DNA of 64,000 nt from CAWHMS01 sp963830495 (lineage in GTDB: Bacteria; Actinomycetota; Actinomycetes; Propionibacteriales; Nocardioidaceae). A program made the translations under genes and the position numbers. The stretch spans positions 806,001 through 870,000 of the forward strand of contig CAWHMS010000001.1 of assembly GCA_963830495.1 (NCBI GenBank), written 5' to 3'. The notes under the pieces were generated by a model, which saw only the letters and a program-made list of their open reading frames with translations, was not told where the DNA came from and ran no database searches. Position 1 is the first letter of the stretch; every line of letters begins with the position of its first letter. Shown piece by piece: positions 1-8,354 of the stretch.

Positions 1-335
1 ACGGCTGCGTGCGCGGGAACGCGCATGTTGAGCAGCTGATGGCTGCCGAGCCGCATCGCCACCGCCACCTCCGGCTGCAGCCCGGCGACTCCCTCGCCGA
101 GGTGCCGCTCGAGCACGGCGTCGTAGAAGCCCTGTCGCCGCGCCGTCCCGTGCGCGAGCTCGGTGGCGAACGCCCGGTCGCGCTGGTCGAGGGCAGAGCT
201 CCGCAGCAACCCGGGCAGCACCAGGTTGAGGTAGGCGTCTTGGCGTTCGACCTGGAGCAGCGCACCGAACGCGAGTGCGCGCGCCTCGTCCACCCGGGTC
301 CGGGCCCGGCCTCGCCGAGGCTCGGCTGCCACCAT
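1..335 (-). CDS. rsmB: RsmB 16S rRNA (cytosine-C5) methyltransferase, N-terminal part (cut by window edge)
   Basis: About 111 N-terminal residues are visible; the rest lies left of the window. RsmB methylates a cytosine in 16S rRNA using S-adenosylmethionine. The visible part is the NusB-like RNA-binding domain: after a basic leader come the features ARALAFGALLQVERQDAYLN and RDRAFATELAHGTARRQGF, typical of the family. The catalytic methyltransferase domain is not in view. The ATG overlaps the fmt stop by one base (TGATG), so it is translationally coupled as the distal gene of the def-fmt-rsmB cluster. The identity is fairly secure from domain plus neighbours; another NusB-domain methyltransferase is the only alternative. 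Confidence 0.85.
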   Translation of the reverse strand, partial: MVAAEPRRGRARTRVDEARALAFGALLQVERQDAYLNLVLPGLLRSSALDQRDRAFATELAHGTARRQGFYDAVLERHLGEGVAGLQPEVAVAMRLGSHQLLNMRVPAHAA

Positions 336-1258
336 CAGTCCAGCGCCTCGAGCGGCTCGCGCAGCCCGCGGGCCCAGTCGGCGGCAGCCGTCGTCGGCTT
401 GCCCTGGGCCTGCACGTTCCCGAGCTCGACGGCGCCGCTTCCGGTGCCGACCAGGACGCTCCGCTTCCCGATCTCGAGCCGTCCTGGAGGCAGCTCCGGA
501 CCATCGGTGCGCAGCGTGACCGGGCCGAGCTTGAGCCGCGACCCGGCCGCGGTCGTCCAGGCGCCCGGCGCCGGCGTGCATCCGCGCACCAGTCGATCGA
601 TCACGAAGGCCGGAGCGGTCCAGTCCACGCGCGCCTCCTCGACGCTCACCTTCGGTGCGTGCGACACGCCTTCGGAGGGCTGCTGCCTGGCATCCAGCGC
701 ACCGCTCTCGATGCCGTCGAGCGTTGCCACCAACAGGCCCGCGCCGTGCTCGGCGAGCCGCCCCAGCAAGGACCCCGCCGTGTCGTCGGCGCGGACCCTC
801 TCGGTCAGTACGCCGTACGTCGGACCCGCATCGAGCGCGCGGACGATCCGAAACGTCGTCGCGCCCGTTACCTCGTCGCCGGCGATCACGGCGCGCTGCA
901 CGGGGGCCGCCCCCCGCCAGGCCGGCAACAGCGAGAAGTGCAGGTTGACCCAGCCGTGTGCCGGGATCGCCAACGCCTCGTCGGGCAGCAGTCCGCCGTA
1001 CGCCACCACCGGGCAGCACTCCGGGGCGACTACGCGAAGCTGGTCCAGGAACTCCGGATCTCGCGGCGACGAAGGTCGCAGCACGTCGATGCCGAGCTCG
1101 AGGGCACGCTGCGCCACCGGTGACGCGGTCAGCCGACGACCGCGGCCGGCCGGCGCATCCGGCCGGGTGACCACGGCGACCACCTCGTGTCGGCTGGCGA
1201 CCAGCGCCTCCAGCGACCGCACAGCGACGTCGGGGGTGCCGGCGAAGACCAGCCGCAT
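335..1258 (-). CDS. fmt: Methionyl-tRNA formyltransferase
   Basis: This enzyme formylates the initiator Met-tRNA with 10-formyl-tetrahydrofolate to make fMet-tRNA. The protein has 307 residues, normal for the family. The N-terminal Rossmann domain opens MRLVFAGTPDVA. The active-site block is VNLHFSLLPAWRG, giving Asn105 and His107, with the third catalytic residue Asp143 in ALDAGPTYG. The C-terminal OB-like domain carries the WARGLREPLEALD tail. It lies 3 bases after def, whose product removes the same formyl group, and overlaps rsmB. Nothing is missing. Confidence 0.96.
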   Translation of the reverse strand: MRLVFAGTPDVAVRSLEALVASRHEVVAVVTRPDAPAGRGRRLTASPVAQRALELGIDVLRPSSPRDPEFLDQLRVVAPECCPVVAYGGLLPDEALAIPAHGWVNLHFSLLPAWRGAAPVQRAVIAGDEVTGATTFRIVRALDAGPTYGVLTERVRADDTAGSLLGRLAEHGAGLLVATLDGIESGALDARQQPSEGVSHAPKVSVEEARVDWTAPAFVIDRLVRGCTPAPGAWTTAAGSRLKLGPVTLRTDGPELPPGRLEIGKRSVLVGTGSGAVELGNVQAQGKPTTAAADWARGLREPLEALD

Positions 1259-1261
1259 GGC

Positions 1262-1807
1262 CTAAAGGCCTCGACCGAACATGGGGTGCGGTGATTCCTT
1301 GACCACCGGCGCCGACAGTCCGCTCCACTCGGCTTCGCGGATCGCCTTCATGGCCGCCTTGCGGGTGGTCGGGTCGAGCCGGTCGACGAAGAGGACGCCG
1401 TCGAGGTGGTCGGTCTCGTGCTGCAGGCAGCGCGCCAGCAGATCGGTGCCCTCGATGACCACCGGCTCGCCGTACATCGTGAAGCCCCGCGCCACGACGC
1501 CGTCCGCGCGTGTGCAGTCGAATGTCAGTCCGGGGATCGACAGACAGCCCTCGTCTCCGGTCTGGGTCTCCTCCGACAACGTCAGCTCGGGGTTGACGAG
1601 GTGGCCGACGACCCCGTCGACGTTGTACGTGAACACCCGCAGCCCGACGCCGAGCTGTGGCGCGGCCAAGCCGGAGCCGGGCGCCTCGAGCATGGTGTCG
1701 GTGAGATCGTCCACGAGCATCCGCAGCTCCTTGTCGAAGTCCACGACGGGTGCGGCCACGGTGCGCAGGATGGGGTCACCGAAGAGGCGGATCTCTCGGA
1801 CAGCCAC
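1262..1807 (-). CDS. def: Peptide deformylase
   Basis: This metalloenzyme removes the formyl group from nascent N-terminal fMet. It has 181 residues with all three motifs: GSGLAAPQLG (about 44-53), EGCLSIPG with metal ligand Cys88, and QHETDHLDG with ligands His130 and His134 and catalytic Glu131. The start is GTG. It is first of the def-fmt-rsmB cluster, about 45 bases after the priA stop. It resembles the 180 to 200-residue actinobacterial form rather than the shorter enterobacterial one. Confidence 0.96.
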   Translation of the reverse strand: MAVREIRLFGDPILRTVAAPVVDFDKELRMLVDDLTDTMLEAPGSGLAAPQLGVGLRVFTYNVDGVVGHLVNPELTLSEETQTGDEGCLSIPGLTFDCTRADGVVARGFTMYGEPVVIEGTDLLARCLQHETDHLDGVLFVDRLDPTTRKAAMKAIREAEWSGLSAPVVKESPHPMFGRGL

Positions 1808-1852
1808 GCGGCGTCTCTCCCATCGGTTGGCACGGCGGCGGGCCGCTCAAGT

Positions 1853-3883
1853 CTAGGCAAGGTCGTCGGAGTCGATCTGCACCCGCACGGGCGGCAGCTT
1901 GCGACTGCTGCGCGCGGCCTGCAGCTGTTGCAGCGCCCGGGACAGCCCGGCACCCCTGCTGCGCTCGGTGCGCAGCACCAGCCGCGACCGGCCGTCGCCC
2001 ACCTCGACCGGCCCCAGCACCTGCGACCCCCGGGGCAACGCCAGGCCGGCCAGCGACTCGGTCAGCTGCTCGGGACTGCCGGTGATCGTGGCCATCCGCA
2101 GGGCAGGTGTCAGCCCGGCGGAGCGGCGCTCGGCCAGCTCACGCGCCGCGAACCCGGCAGGGTCCCAGCGAACCAGCGCCTGCAACGCGAGGTGACCGGG
2201 ATCTCCCACCGCCACGACACGTCCACCGAGCGCCCCGGGGCGGACCCGGCACCCGACGGCGCACCAACGGCGCAGCGCCTCCTCCGATGCTCGCAGCCCG
2301 GGCATGCTCAGCGTCAGCCAGGTGTCCAGCAGGACGGCGGCCGCGAACCCACCGGGGGCGACCGGCTCCGCTCCAGGTGTCGCGATCACGATGGCCGGCT
2401 TGTCCGTGACGCTGTCGAGCACGTGGTCACCGCCGGACACGACCACCGTAGTACCGGGGAAGCTCCTGCCCCACTCCTCCGCCGTACGCAAGGAACCCAC
2501 CACCGGCGTCCGCAGCCGAGCGGCTCCGCAGCCGTCGCACTGCCAGGCGTCGGCAGCCAGGTTGCACCACCGGCAGGCCGGTGCCGCCACGGCCGCCCGC
2601 CGCGCCAAAGGTCCGGTGCATGCGGAACAGCGGGCAGGGCGACGGCACCTCGCACACCCGAGCGTGGGCTGGTAGCCGCCGCGCGGGTGGTGCACCAGCA
2701 CGGGCCCCTCGGCGAGCGCCGCCCGCACCACCTCGAAGACGCGCCTCGGCATTCGGGCGACGGTCGCGGCAGCATCCCGGCCCAGCTCGGCGTCGGACTC
2801 ACCGGTCACGTGCACCTGCGGCGCGGCGGCACGCTGGGTCGCCCGTGTCGGTGCCAGCTCTGCCGCCCAGCCGGACTCGACGAGCGCCTGCGCCTCGCAG
2901 CTGCGAGTCCAGCCGCCGATCAGGGCGGCCGCCTGCTCGTGAAACGCCCGCAGCAGCAACACCTCGCGCGCGTGGGGGTACGGCGCGCGGGGTTCAGCGA
3001 ACAGGTCATCACCGTCGTCCCAGATCACGACCAGGCCCAGGTCGTGCACGGGCGCGAACGCAGCCGCCCGAGTGCCGACCACGATCGGCACTTGGCCCCG
3101 GCTGACTGCGAGGAACGCCCGGTACCGTGCGGCCGGGCCGAGGTCGGCCGTCAATGTGACGTGCGAGCCTGCACCCAGGACCGCCTCGACCGCGGTGGAC
3201 ACCCGGGCCACGTCGCGGGCGTCGGGGACACAGAGCACGCTGCCCCGACCTGCGGCGGCAGTCGCCGCAGCAGCAGTGGCGAGCTGCGCCGCCCAGTCCG
3301 CTCCGGGCGCGGCGCCCCAGACCGCCCGCGGGGTCTCCCCCGCCGAGAGCCGATGGAGGAACCTGCTGCCCCCGGGCTCCGCCGACCACGTCGGCTCGAG
3401 GTCCGTCGGCCCGACCATCGGCAGCGGCTCCCGCGGCTCGGCCTGCTCCGCCTCGACGCGCGCGTGCCGCGGCGGCACCGCCAACCTCAGGACGTCGGCC
3501 AGCGTGCCGGCGTAGCGGTCGGCCACCTGCCTGGCCAGCCGCACCACGGGTGGGGCCAGCACCGGCTCGGCGGAGACGACGCGCCGCAGCGGAGCGAGCC
3601 TGCCCTCATGGTCGGTCTCCGCTCGACGTTCGACGACGAAGCCGTCGACGTCGCGACCGGAGAAGCGCACCTTGACCCGGCAGCCGGGCTGCGCGTCGGC
3701 GGCCATGGTCGCCGGCACCAGGTAGTCAAAGTGCCGATCCAGGTGGGCCAGCGGCAGGTCGACCGCGACCCGGGCCACCGGGCGGTCAGCAGCCGGCCCG
3801 GGTGCCGCCCTCGGCCGACGCGCCCGCACCCTGCTCTTGAGCAGGGCGAGCTGCTCGGCCGGAGGCGTGTCGGTTTCGCTCAC
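1853..3883 (-). CDS. priA: PriA-like primosomal protein N' lacking helicase motifs
   Basis: PriA recognises stalled forks and loads the replisome. The 676-residue protein has the N-terminal 3'-DNA-binding domain (VDLPLAHLDRHFDYLVP, residues 41-57) and four CxxC pairs at Cys410/413, 419/422, 437/440 and 449/452, which bind the two structural zincs. The Walker A position reads GAAPGADW (190-197), without GKT, and the DEEH box position reads WDDGDD (288-293). ATP-driven unwinding is therefore unlikely. This matches what is known of actinobacterial PriA, so it is probably a structural loader rather than a decayed gene. GTG start. Confidence 0.88.
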   Translation of the reverse strand: MSETDTPPAEQLALLKSRVRARRPRAAPGPAADRPVARVAVDLPLAHLDRHFDYLVPATMAADAQPGCRVKVRFSGRDVDGFVVERRAETDHEGRLAPLRRVVSAEPVLAPPVVRLARQVADRYAGTLADVLRLAVPPRHARVEAEQAEPREPLPMVGPTDLEPTWSAEPGGSRFLHRLSAGETPRAVWGAAPGADWAAQLATAAAATAAAGRGSVLCVPDARDVARVSTAVEAVLGAGSHVTLTADLGPAARYRAFLAVSRGQVPIVVGTRAAAFAPVHDLGLVVIWDDGDDLFAEPRAPYPHAREVLLLRAFHEQAAALIGGWTRSCEAQALVESGWAAELAPTRATQRAAAPQVHVTGESDAELGRDAAATVARMPRRVFEVVRAALAEGPVLVHHPRGGYQPTLGCARCRRPARCSACTGPLARRAAVAAPACRWCNLAADAWQCDGCGAARLRTPVVGSLRTAEEWGRSFPGTTVVVSGGDHVLDSVTDKPAIVIATPGAEPVAPGGFAAAVLLDTWLTLSMPGLRASEEALRRWCAVGCRVRPGALGGRVVAVGDPGHLALQALVRWDPAGFAARELAERRSAGLTPALRMATITGSPEQLTESLAGLALPRGSQVLGPVEVGDGRSRLVLRTERSRGAGLSRALQQLQAARSSRKLPPVRVQIDSDDLA

Positions 3884-3989
3884 GTCCTAGTTCTACCAAC
3901 TGCCGCCGACGTACCCGGGCCGCTTTGCACAGGGCAACGGAGAGGGAACGGCCGGCCGTGGCCACCGCGACCGAGCGTCCCGGTGCTGC

Positions 3990-5177
3990 TCAGAGCGCGG
4001 CGCGCAGTGCGTCGACCCTGTCGGTGCGCTCCCAGCTGAAGTCCGGCAGCGCACGCCCGAAGTGGCCGTAGGCCGCCGTCTGCGCGTAGATCGGTCGGAG
4101 CAGGTCGAGATCCCGGATGATCGCAGCCGGCCGCAGGTCGAACACCTCGACGACTGCGCGGCGGATGTCCTCGACCGGGGCGGCCTCGGTACCGAAGCAG
4201 TCGACGTAGAAGCCGACCGGGTGGGACTTGCCGATCGCGTAGGCGACCTGCACCTCGCAGCGCCTGGCCAGCCCCGCGGCCACGACGTGCTTGGCCACCC
4301 AGCGCATCGCGTAGGCCGCAGACCGGTCGACCTTGGAGGGGTCCTTGCCGCTGAAGGCGCCGCCGCCGTGCCGGGCCATGCCGCCGTAGGTGTCGATGAT
4401 GATCTTGCGGCCGGTGAGCCCGGCGTCGCCCATCGGCCCGCCCACCTCGAACCGACCGGTGGGGTTGACGAGCAGCCGGTAGTCGCTGGCGTCGATCTCG
4501 AGGTTGCTGAGCACGTCGTCGACCACGTGCTTCTTGATGTCCGGGGCGAGCATCGCGTCGAGGTCGATGTCCCCGGCGTGCTGCGTGGACACCACGACCG
4601 TGTCGACCCGGACCGGCCGGTCGGCGTCATACTCGATCGTCACTTGGGTCTTGCCGTCGGGTCGGAGGTAGGCCATGGTGCCGTCGCGCCGTACGTCGGA
4701 CAGCCGTTGGGCGAGCCGGTGCGCCACCGTGATCGGCAGCGGCATCAGCTCGGGGGTCTCGTCGCAGGCGAAGCCGAACATCAGGCCCTGGTCGCCCGCA
4801 CCCTGCCGGTCGAGCGGGTCGACGGAGTGGTCGTGCCGCTCCTCGTAGGCGTCGTCGACGCCCTGCGCGATGTCGGGGGACTGTGCCCCGATGCACACCT
4901 GGACACCGCAGGAAGCGCCGTCGAACCCCTTCTTCGAGGAGTCGTAACCGATGTCGAGGATCCGCTTGCGCACCAGGTCGGAGATGGGCACGTACGCCGT
5001 CGTTGTCACCTCGCCGGCCACCACCACGAGCCCCGTCGTCACCAGCGTCTCGACCGCGACCCGGCTGGCCGGATCCTCGGTGAGAAGAGCGTCCAGGACG
5101 GTGTCGCTGATCTGGTCGGCAATCTTGTCAGGATGCCCCTCGGTGACGGACTCCGAGGTGAAGAGACGACCAGGCAC
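3990..5177 (-). CDS. metK: S-adenosylmethionine synthetase
   Basis: It makes S-adenosylmethionine from methionine and ATP. The protein has 395 residues with TEGHPDK (12-18) near the N terminus, the signature GAGDQGLMFGFA (126-137), and the glycine-rich P-loop-like GGGAFSGKDPSKVDRS in the C-terminal third. The GTG start follows an AAGGAG ribosome site 6 bases upstream, which settles the start. It lies between coaBC and priA. The 78 bases upstream are too short for the usual SAM riboswitches and no such fold was seen. Confidence 0.97.
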   Translation of the reverse strand: MPGRLFTSESVTEGHPDKIADQISDTVLDALLTEDPASRVAVETLVTTGLVVVAGEVTTTAYVPISDLVRKRILDIGYDSSKKGFDGASCGVQVCIGAQSPDIAQGVDDAYEERHDHSVDPLDRQGAGDQGLMFGFACDETPELMPLPITVAHRLAQRLSDVRRDGTMAYLRPDGKTQVTIEYDADRPVRVDTVVVSTQHAGDIDLDAMLAPDIKKHVVDDVLSNLEIDASDYRLLVNPTGRFEVGGPMGDAGLTGRKIIIDTYGGMARHGGGAFSGKDPSKVDRSAAYAMRWVAKHVVAAGLARRCEVQVAYAIGKSHPVGFYVDCFGTEAAPVEDIRRAVVEVFDLRPAAIIRDLDLLRPIYAQTAAYGHFGRALPDFSWERTDRVDALRAAL

Positions 5178-5255
5178 GTAGTTCTCCTTGGACAGGCAAT
5201 GCGACGGTGAGAGCCTACGGTAACCGGGCCGGCGGAACGCTGAGCGGCTGTCTCG

Positions 5256-6542
5256 TCAGGGGATGCGCGCGGCGACCAGGTCCCAGACGACGTGCGCCAA
5301 CGCCGCCTTCGACGCACGAGGCACGGCCTGCTCGGACCCGTCGCTGCCCAGGATGATCGCCTGGTTGTGGTCGGATCCGAACACCGCGCCGCCGCTCACG
5401 TCGTTGACCACCAGCAGGTCGCATCCCTTGCGGGCGAGCTTGGTGCGGGCGTGGTCGAGCACCGTCGCCGACTCGTCGCCGGTCTCGGCAGCGAAGCCCA
5501 CCAGCACCGGCGCCGCCAGCGCACCACGTGCGGCGACCAGAGCCGCGAGGATGTCGGGGTTCTCGACCAGCTCCAGCGTCGGAGCCGAGCCGTCACCGCG
5601 CTTCTTGATCTTGTGGTCGACCGTGGCCGTCGGTCGGAAGTCGGCCGGTGCCGCTGCCATCACCACGGCATCGGCGTCGGCGCTCAGCTCGCGTACGGCG
5701 TCGGCCAGGTCTCGCGCCGACACGACCGGCACGACCTTGACGCCGGCCGGATCGGGCAGCTCGACGTTGGCGGTGACGAGCGTGACCTCCGCGCCCCGTG
5801 CCGCCGCCGTCGCGGCGAGCGCATAACCCTGCTTGCCGGAGGACCGGTTGCCCAGGAAACGCACCGGGTCGAGGTACTCGCGGGTGCCGCCTGCGGACAC
5901 GACGACGCGTCGACCGCTCAGGTCAGCGGCAGCCAGGGCCTGGTCAGCGGGGTGACCACCGCTCTCCGACCGCTCACCGGTCCGGGCCAGGACGTCGACC
6001 GCAGCGACGAAGATCTCGGCCGGCTCGGGCAGTCGCCCCGGCCCGGTGTCGACCCCGGTGAGACGACCGATCGCCGGGTCGAGCACCAACACGCCTCGGT
6101 CGCGCAGCGTCGCCACGTTGGCCCGGGTGGCGGGGTGCTCCCACATCTCGGTGTGCATGGCGGGTGCCAGGACGACCGGGCACCGGGCGACCAGCAGGCT
6201 GCTGGTCAGCAGGTCGTCGGCTCGGCCGTGGGCGGCCCGAGCGAGCAGGTCTGCCGTGGCGGGCGCGACGACCACCAGGTCTGCTTCCTGCCCCAGTCGG
6301 ACGTGCGCGACGCTGGGTACGTCGTTGAACACCTCGGCGCTGACCGGCTTGCCCGACAGCGCCTCCCAGGTGGCGGCCCCCACGAAGGTGAGCGCCGACC
6401 GGGTAGGGACGACCGTGACGTCGTGGCCGCTCTCGGTGAAGCGGCGTAGCAGCTCACAGGCCTTGTAGGCGGCGATGCCACCGCTCACGCCCAGCAGGAC
6501 GCGGGGTCGGCTGCTTGGGGCGGCGCCTGAGGTCGTGGCCAC
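5256..6542 (-). CDS. coaBC: Bifunctional phosphopantothenoylcysteine decarboxylase / phosphopantothenate-cysteine ligase
   Basis: This two-domain enzyme carries out two steps of coenzyme A synthesis. The N-terminal CoaC flavoprotein domain has GVSGGIAAYKACELL (about 19-33), the catalytic His in SVAHVRLG, and the substrate clamp CPVVLAPAMHTEMW. The C-terminal CoaB ligase domain has VSAGGTREYLDPVRF, GNRSSGKQG and the KIKKRGDG lysine region. At 428 residues it is full length. The start is GTG, 16 bases after the rpoZ stop. The gmk-rpoZ-coaBC-metK order is standard in actinobacteria. Confidence 0.96.
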   Translation of the reverse strand: MATTSGAAPSSRPRVLLGVSGGIAAYKACELLRRFTESGHDVTVVPTRSALTFVGAATWEALSGKPVSAEVFNDVPSVAHVRLGQEADLVVVAPATADLLARAAHGRADDLLTSSLLVARCPVVLAPAMHTEMWEHPATRANVATLRDRGVLVLDPAIGRLTGVDTGPGRLPEPAEIFVAAVDVLARTGERSESGGHPADQALAAADLSGRRVVVSAGGTREYLDPVRFLGNRSSGKQGYALAATAAARGAEVTLVTANVELPDPAGVKVVPVVSARDLADAVRELSADADAVVMAAAPADFRPTATVDHKIKKRGDGSAPTLELVENPDILAALVAARGALAAPVLVGFAAETGDESATVLDHARTKLARKGCDLLVVNDVSGGAVFGSDHNQAIILGSDGSEQAVPRASKAALAHVVWDLVAARIP

Positions 6543-6558
6543 GACTGGTCGCTCTAGC

Positions 6559-6837
6559 TCAGTCCTCGGTGGGCTCTTCTTCGATGTCCTCGCAGGTCAA
6601 CATGTCGTCGTTGATCTCGCGCAGCGCCACCGAGAGCGGCTTCTCCTGGACGTGGGTGTCGACGAGTGGGCCGACGTACTCGAGCAGGCCCTCACCGAGC
6701 TGTGAGTAGTAGGCGTTGATCTGACGGGCGCGCTTGGCGCTGTAGAGGACCAGCTTGTACTTGGAGTCGGTCTTCTCGAGCAACTCGTCGATCGGGGGGT
6801 TGGTGATCCCCTCGGCGACCGGGGTGATTCCTGACAC
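6559..6837 (-). CDS. rpoZ: DNA-directed RNA polymerase omega subunit
   Basis: Omega helps assemble RNA polymerase by chaperoning the beta' subunit. The 92-residue protein has the family core LLEKTDSKYKLVLYSAKRAR followed by QINAYYSQLGEG, as in other actinobacterial omegas, and an acidic tail (EDIEEEPTED). The start is GTG. It sits between gmk and coaBC, its usual place. Confidence 0.95.
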   Translation of the reverse strand: MSGITPVAEGITNPPIDELLEKTDSKYKLVLYSAKRARQINAYYSQLGEGLLEYVGPLVDTHVQEKPLSVALREINDDMLTCEDIEEEPTED

Positions 6838-6896
6838 GCGTGAGCCTCACTGTGGGAGAGGTGGAAGATGTTGATCGGATCGGCCCCGTAGCCTCA

Positions 6897-7487
6897 TCAG
6901 AGCGACGAAGGTTGCATCAATGCTACCAACTCTGCCGCCGCGACAGAAACGTCGGCGTTGACGATCGTGACATCGAACTCGGGCTCGGCCGCCAGCTCGG
7001 CCACCGCCGTCTCGAGTCGCCTCGTCCTCTCCTCGTCACTCTCGGTACCCCTGCCCACCAGCCGACGCACCAGCTCCTCCCAGGACGGCGGCTTCAGGAA
7101 CACGAACAAGGCGTCCGGCATCGAGATGCGCAGCTGGCGGGCACCCTGGAGGTCGACTTCGAGAAGTGCGGGTCGCCCGTCGGCCAGCGCCTGCTCGACG
7201 GGAGCACGCGGGGTGCCGTAGCGGGCCGTGCCGTGGACCACCGCCCACTCGAGCAGCTCGTCCTCGGCCACCAGCGCGTCGAAGGTCGCCTCGTCGACGA
7301 AGCGGTAGTGCACACCCTCGACCTCGCCGGGGCGTGGCGGGCGAGTCGTCGCAGAGACCGAGATCCAGACGTCGGGGTGGTGGTCGCGAACGCAGCCGAC
7401 GACCGTGCCCTTGCCGACTGCTGTCGGTCCCGCGAGGACCGTCAGCCGGCTGCGGACCGAGGCGGCGTCAGCGGGAGCCGAACTCAC
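6897..7487 (-). CDS. gmk: Guanylate kinase
   Basis: It phosphorylates GMP to GDP. The 196-residue protein has the P-loop GPTAVGKG (20-27), the GMP-binding SATTRPPRPGEVEGVHYRFV block, and the lid and LEVDLQGARQ segment. It starts with GTG inside the 3' end of mihF, overlapping by 20 bases, so the two are probably co-transcribed and coupled. Normal length, no anomalies. Confidence 0.96.
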   Translation of the reverse strand: MSSAPADAASVRSRLTVLAGPTAVGKGTVVGCVRDHHPDVWISVSATTRPPRPGEVEGVHYRFVDEATFDALVAEDELLEWAVVHGTARYGTPRAPVEQALADGRPALLEVDLQGARQLRISMPDALFVFLKPPSWEELVRRLVGRGTESDEERTRRLETAVAELAAEPEFDVTIVNADVSVAAAELVALMQPSSL

Positions 7488-7788
7488 GCTCGAGTGCGGC
7501 GATCTGGTTGGCTCCGAGGCCGCGGACCCGCCGCGACTCCGAGATGCCGATCTCTTCCATCAGCTTGCGAGCCCGCACCTTGCCCAAGCCCGGCATCGCC
7601 TGCAGCAGGTCGACCACCTTCATCTTGCCCACCACCTCGTTGTTGTCCTGGCCCTGCTTGAGGACGTCGGACAGCGATGCGCCGGAGTTCTTGAGGCGAT
7701 TCTTGACCTCGGCTCGCTCGCGTCGTACGACGGCGGCCTTCTCCAACGCAGCGCGCCTCTGCTCGGCAGACAACTCCGGTACGGCCAC
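7468..7788 (-). CDS. mihF: Actinobacterial integration host factor (mIHF)
   Basis: This is the actinobacteria-specific nucleoid protein, unrelated to the HU-like IHF of proteobacteria. The 106-residue protein has a basic N-terminal helix (about 10-32) and the helix-two-turn-helix DNA-binding region LLQAMPGLGKVRARKLMEE, followed by GISESRRVRGLGANQ, which are hallmarks of the family. The GTG start follows a GAGGGGAG ribosome site. Its presence directly upstream of gmk is strong lineage evidence for Actinobacteria. Confidence 0.95.
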   Translation of the reverse strand: MAVPELSAEQRRAALEKAAVVRRERAEVKNRLKNSGASLSDVLKQGQDNNEVVGKMKVVDLLQAMPGLGKVRARKLMEEIGISESRRVRGLGANQIAALEREFGSR

Positions 7789-7936
7789 GGGGCTCCCCTC
7801 ACCACTTCGTCGATCGAGCCCGGGATTCGGTACGTCGCGCGGGCTCTTTGTGGCAACGCTAACGCCTCAGCACCCTAACGGCTCCGGCCTTCGCGGGATA
7901 GTGCTCCGATACGTCCGGCCGGCCTCAGCGAACCGG

Positions 7937-8290
7937 TCACAGCTCGACGTCGATGTCGCACTCGTTGACGGCGTAGTCGGAGATCGCCTGGACCGCGTCC
8001 TGGAGCTGGGCGGTGGTCTCCTCGTCGATGCCGGCGATGTCTCCGCTCTGCAGCGCCTCGAAGTTGTCGCGCAGCAGGTCCACGTCTTCCTGGAGCTCGT
8101 CCGGGGCGTTGTCGGACAGCTCGTCGAGACGGTCCTGGGCGACCTCGAGGTCGTCGGGCGAGGTCTCGTTGAGCTCCTCCAAGGAGCCGCAGAAGCCACC
8201 ACCGCCGTCGTCGCCGTCGTCGCCGCCGCAGGCCGTGACGGCAGCGAGGGTCACCACGGTGGCGGTGGCCAGGCCGGCGATGCGGTTCAT
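7937..8290 (-). CDS. Small putative lipoprotein of unknown function
   Basis: The 117-residue product has a lipoprotein signal peptide: MNRIAGLATATVVTLAAVTA then Cys21 (lipobox VTAC). A Gly/Asp-rich linker (GGDDGDDGGGGF) follows, then an acidic, probably helical domain with a second and third Cys (34, 111). I chose the ATG at 8290 because AGAGGAC lies 7 bases upstream and because it gives a proper signal peptide; an open frame continues further upstream. I do not recognise a family. It separates pyrF from mihF, which are adjacent in many actinobacteria. The role is unknown; the location would be the outer face of the cell membrane. Confidence 0.75.
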   Translation of the reverse strand: MNRIAGLATATVVTLAAVTACGGDDGDDGGGGFCGSLEELNETSPDDLEVAQDRLDELSDNAPDELQEDVDLLRDNFEALQSGDIAGIDEETTAQLQDAVQAISDYAVNECDIDVEL

Positions 8291-8354
8291 GGTCGTGGTC
8301 CTCTCGACGGGTGGCGCGTGCACGCGGAACTCTTGCACGGGCGGGGCGGACTCC

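Noticed and set aside
1406..4039. An 877-codon open frame on the plus strand
   Set aside because: It lies antisense to def and priA and reads like a shadow frame with no recognisable motif.
5178..5255. SAM riboswitch upstream of metK
   Set aside because: The 78-base gap is too short and shows none of the conserved SAM aptamer helices.
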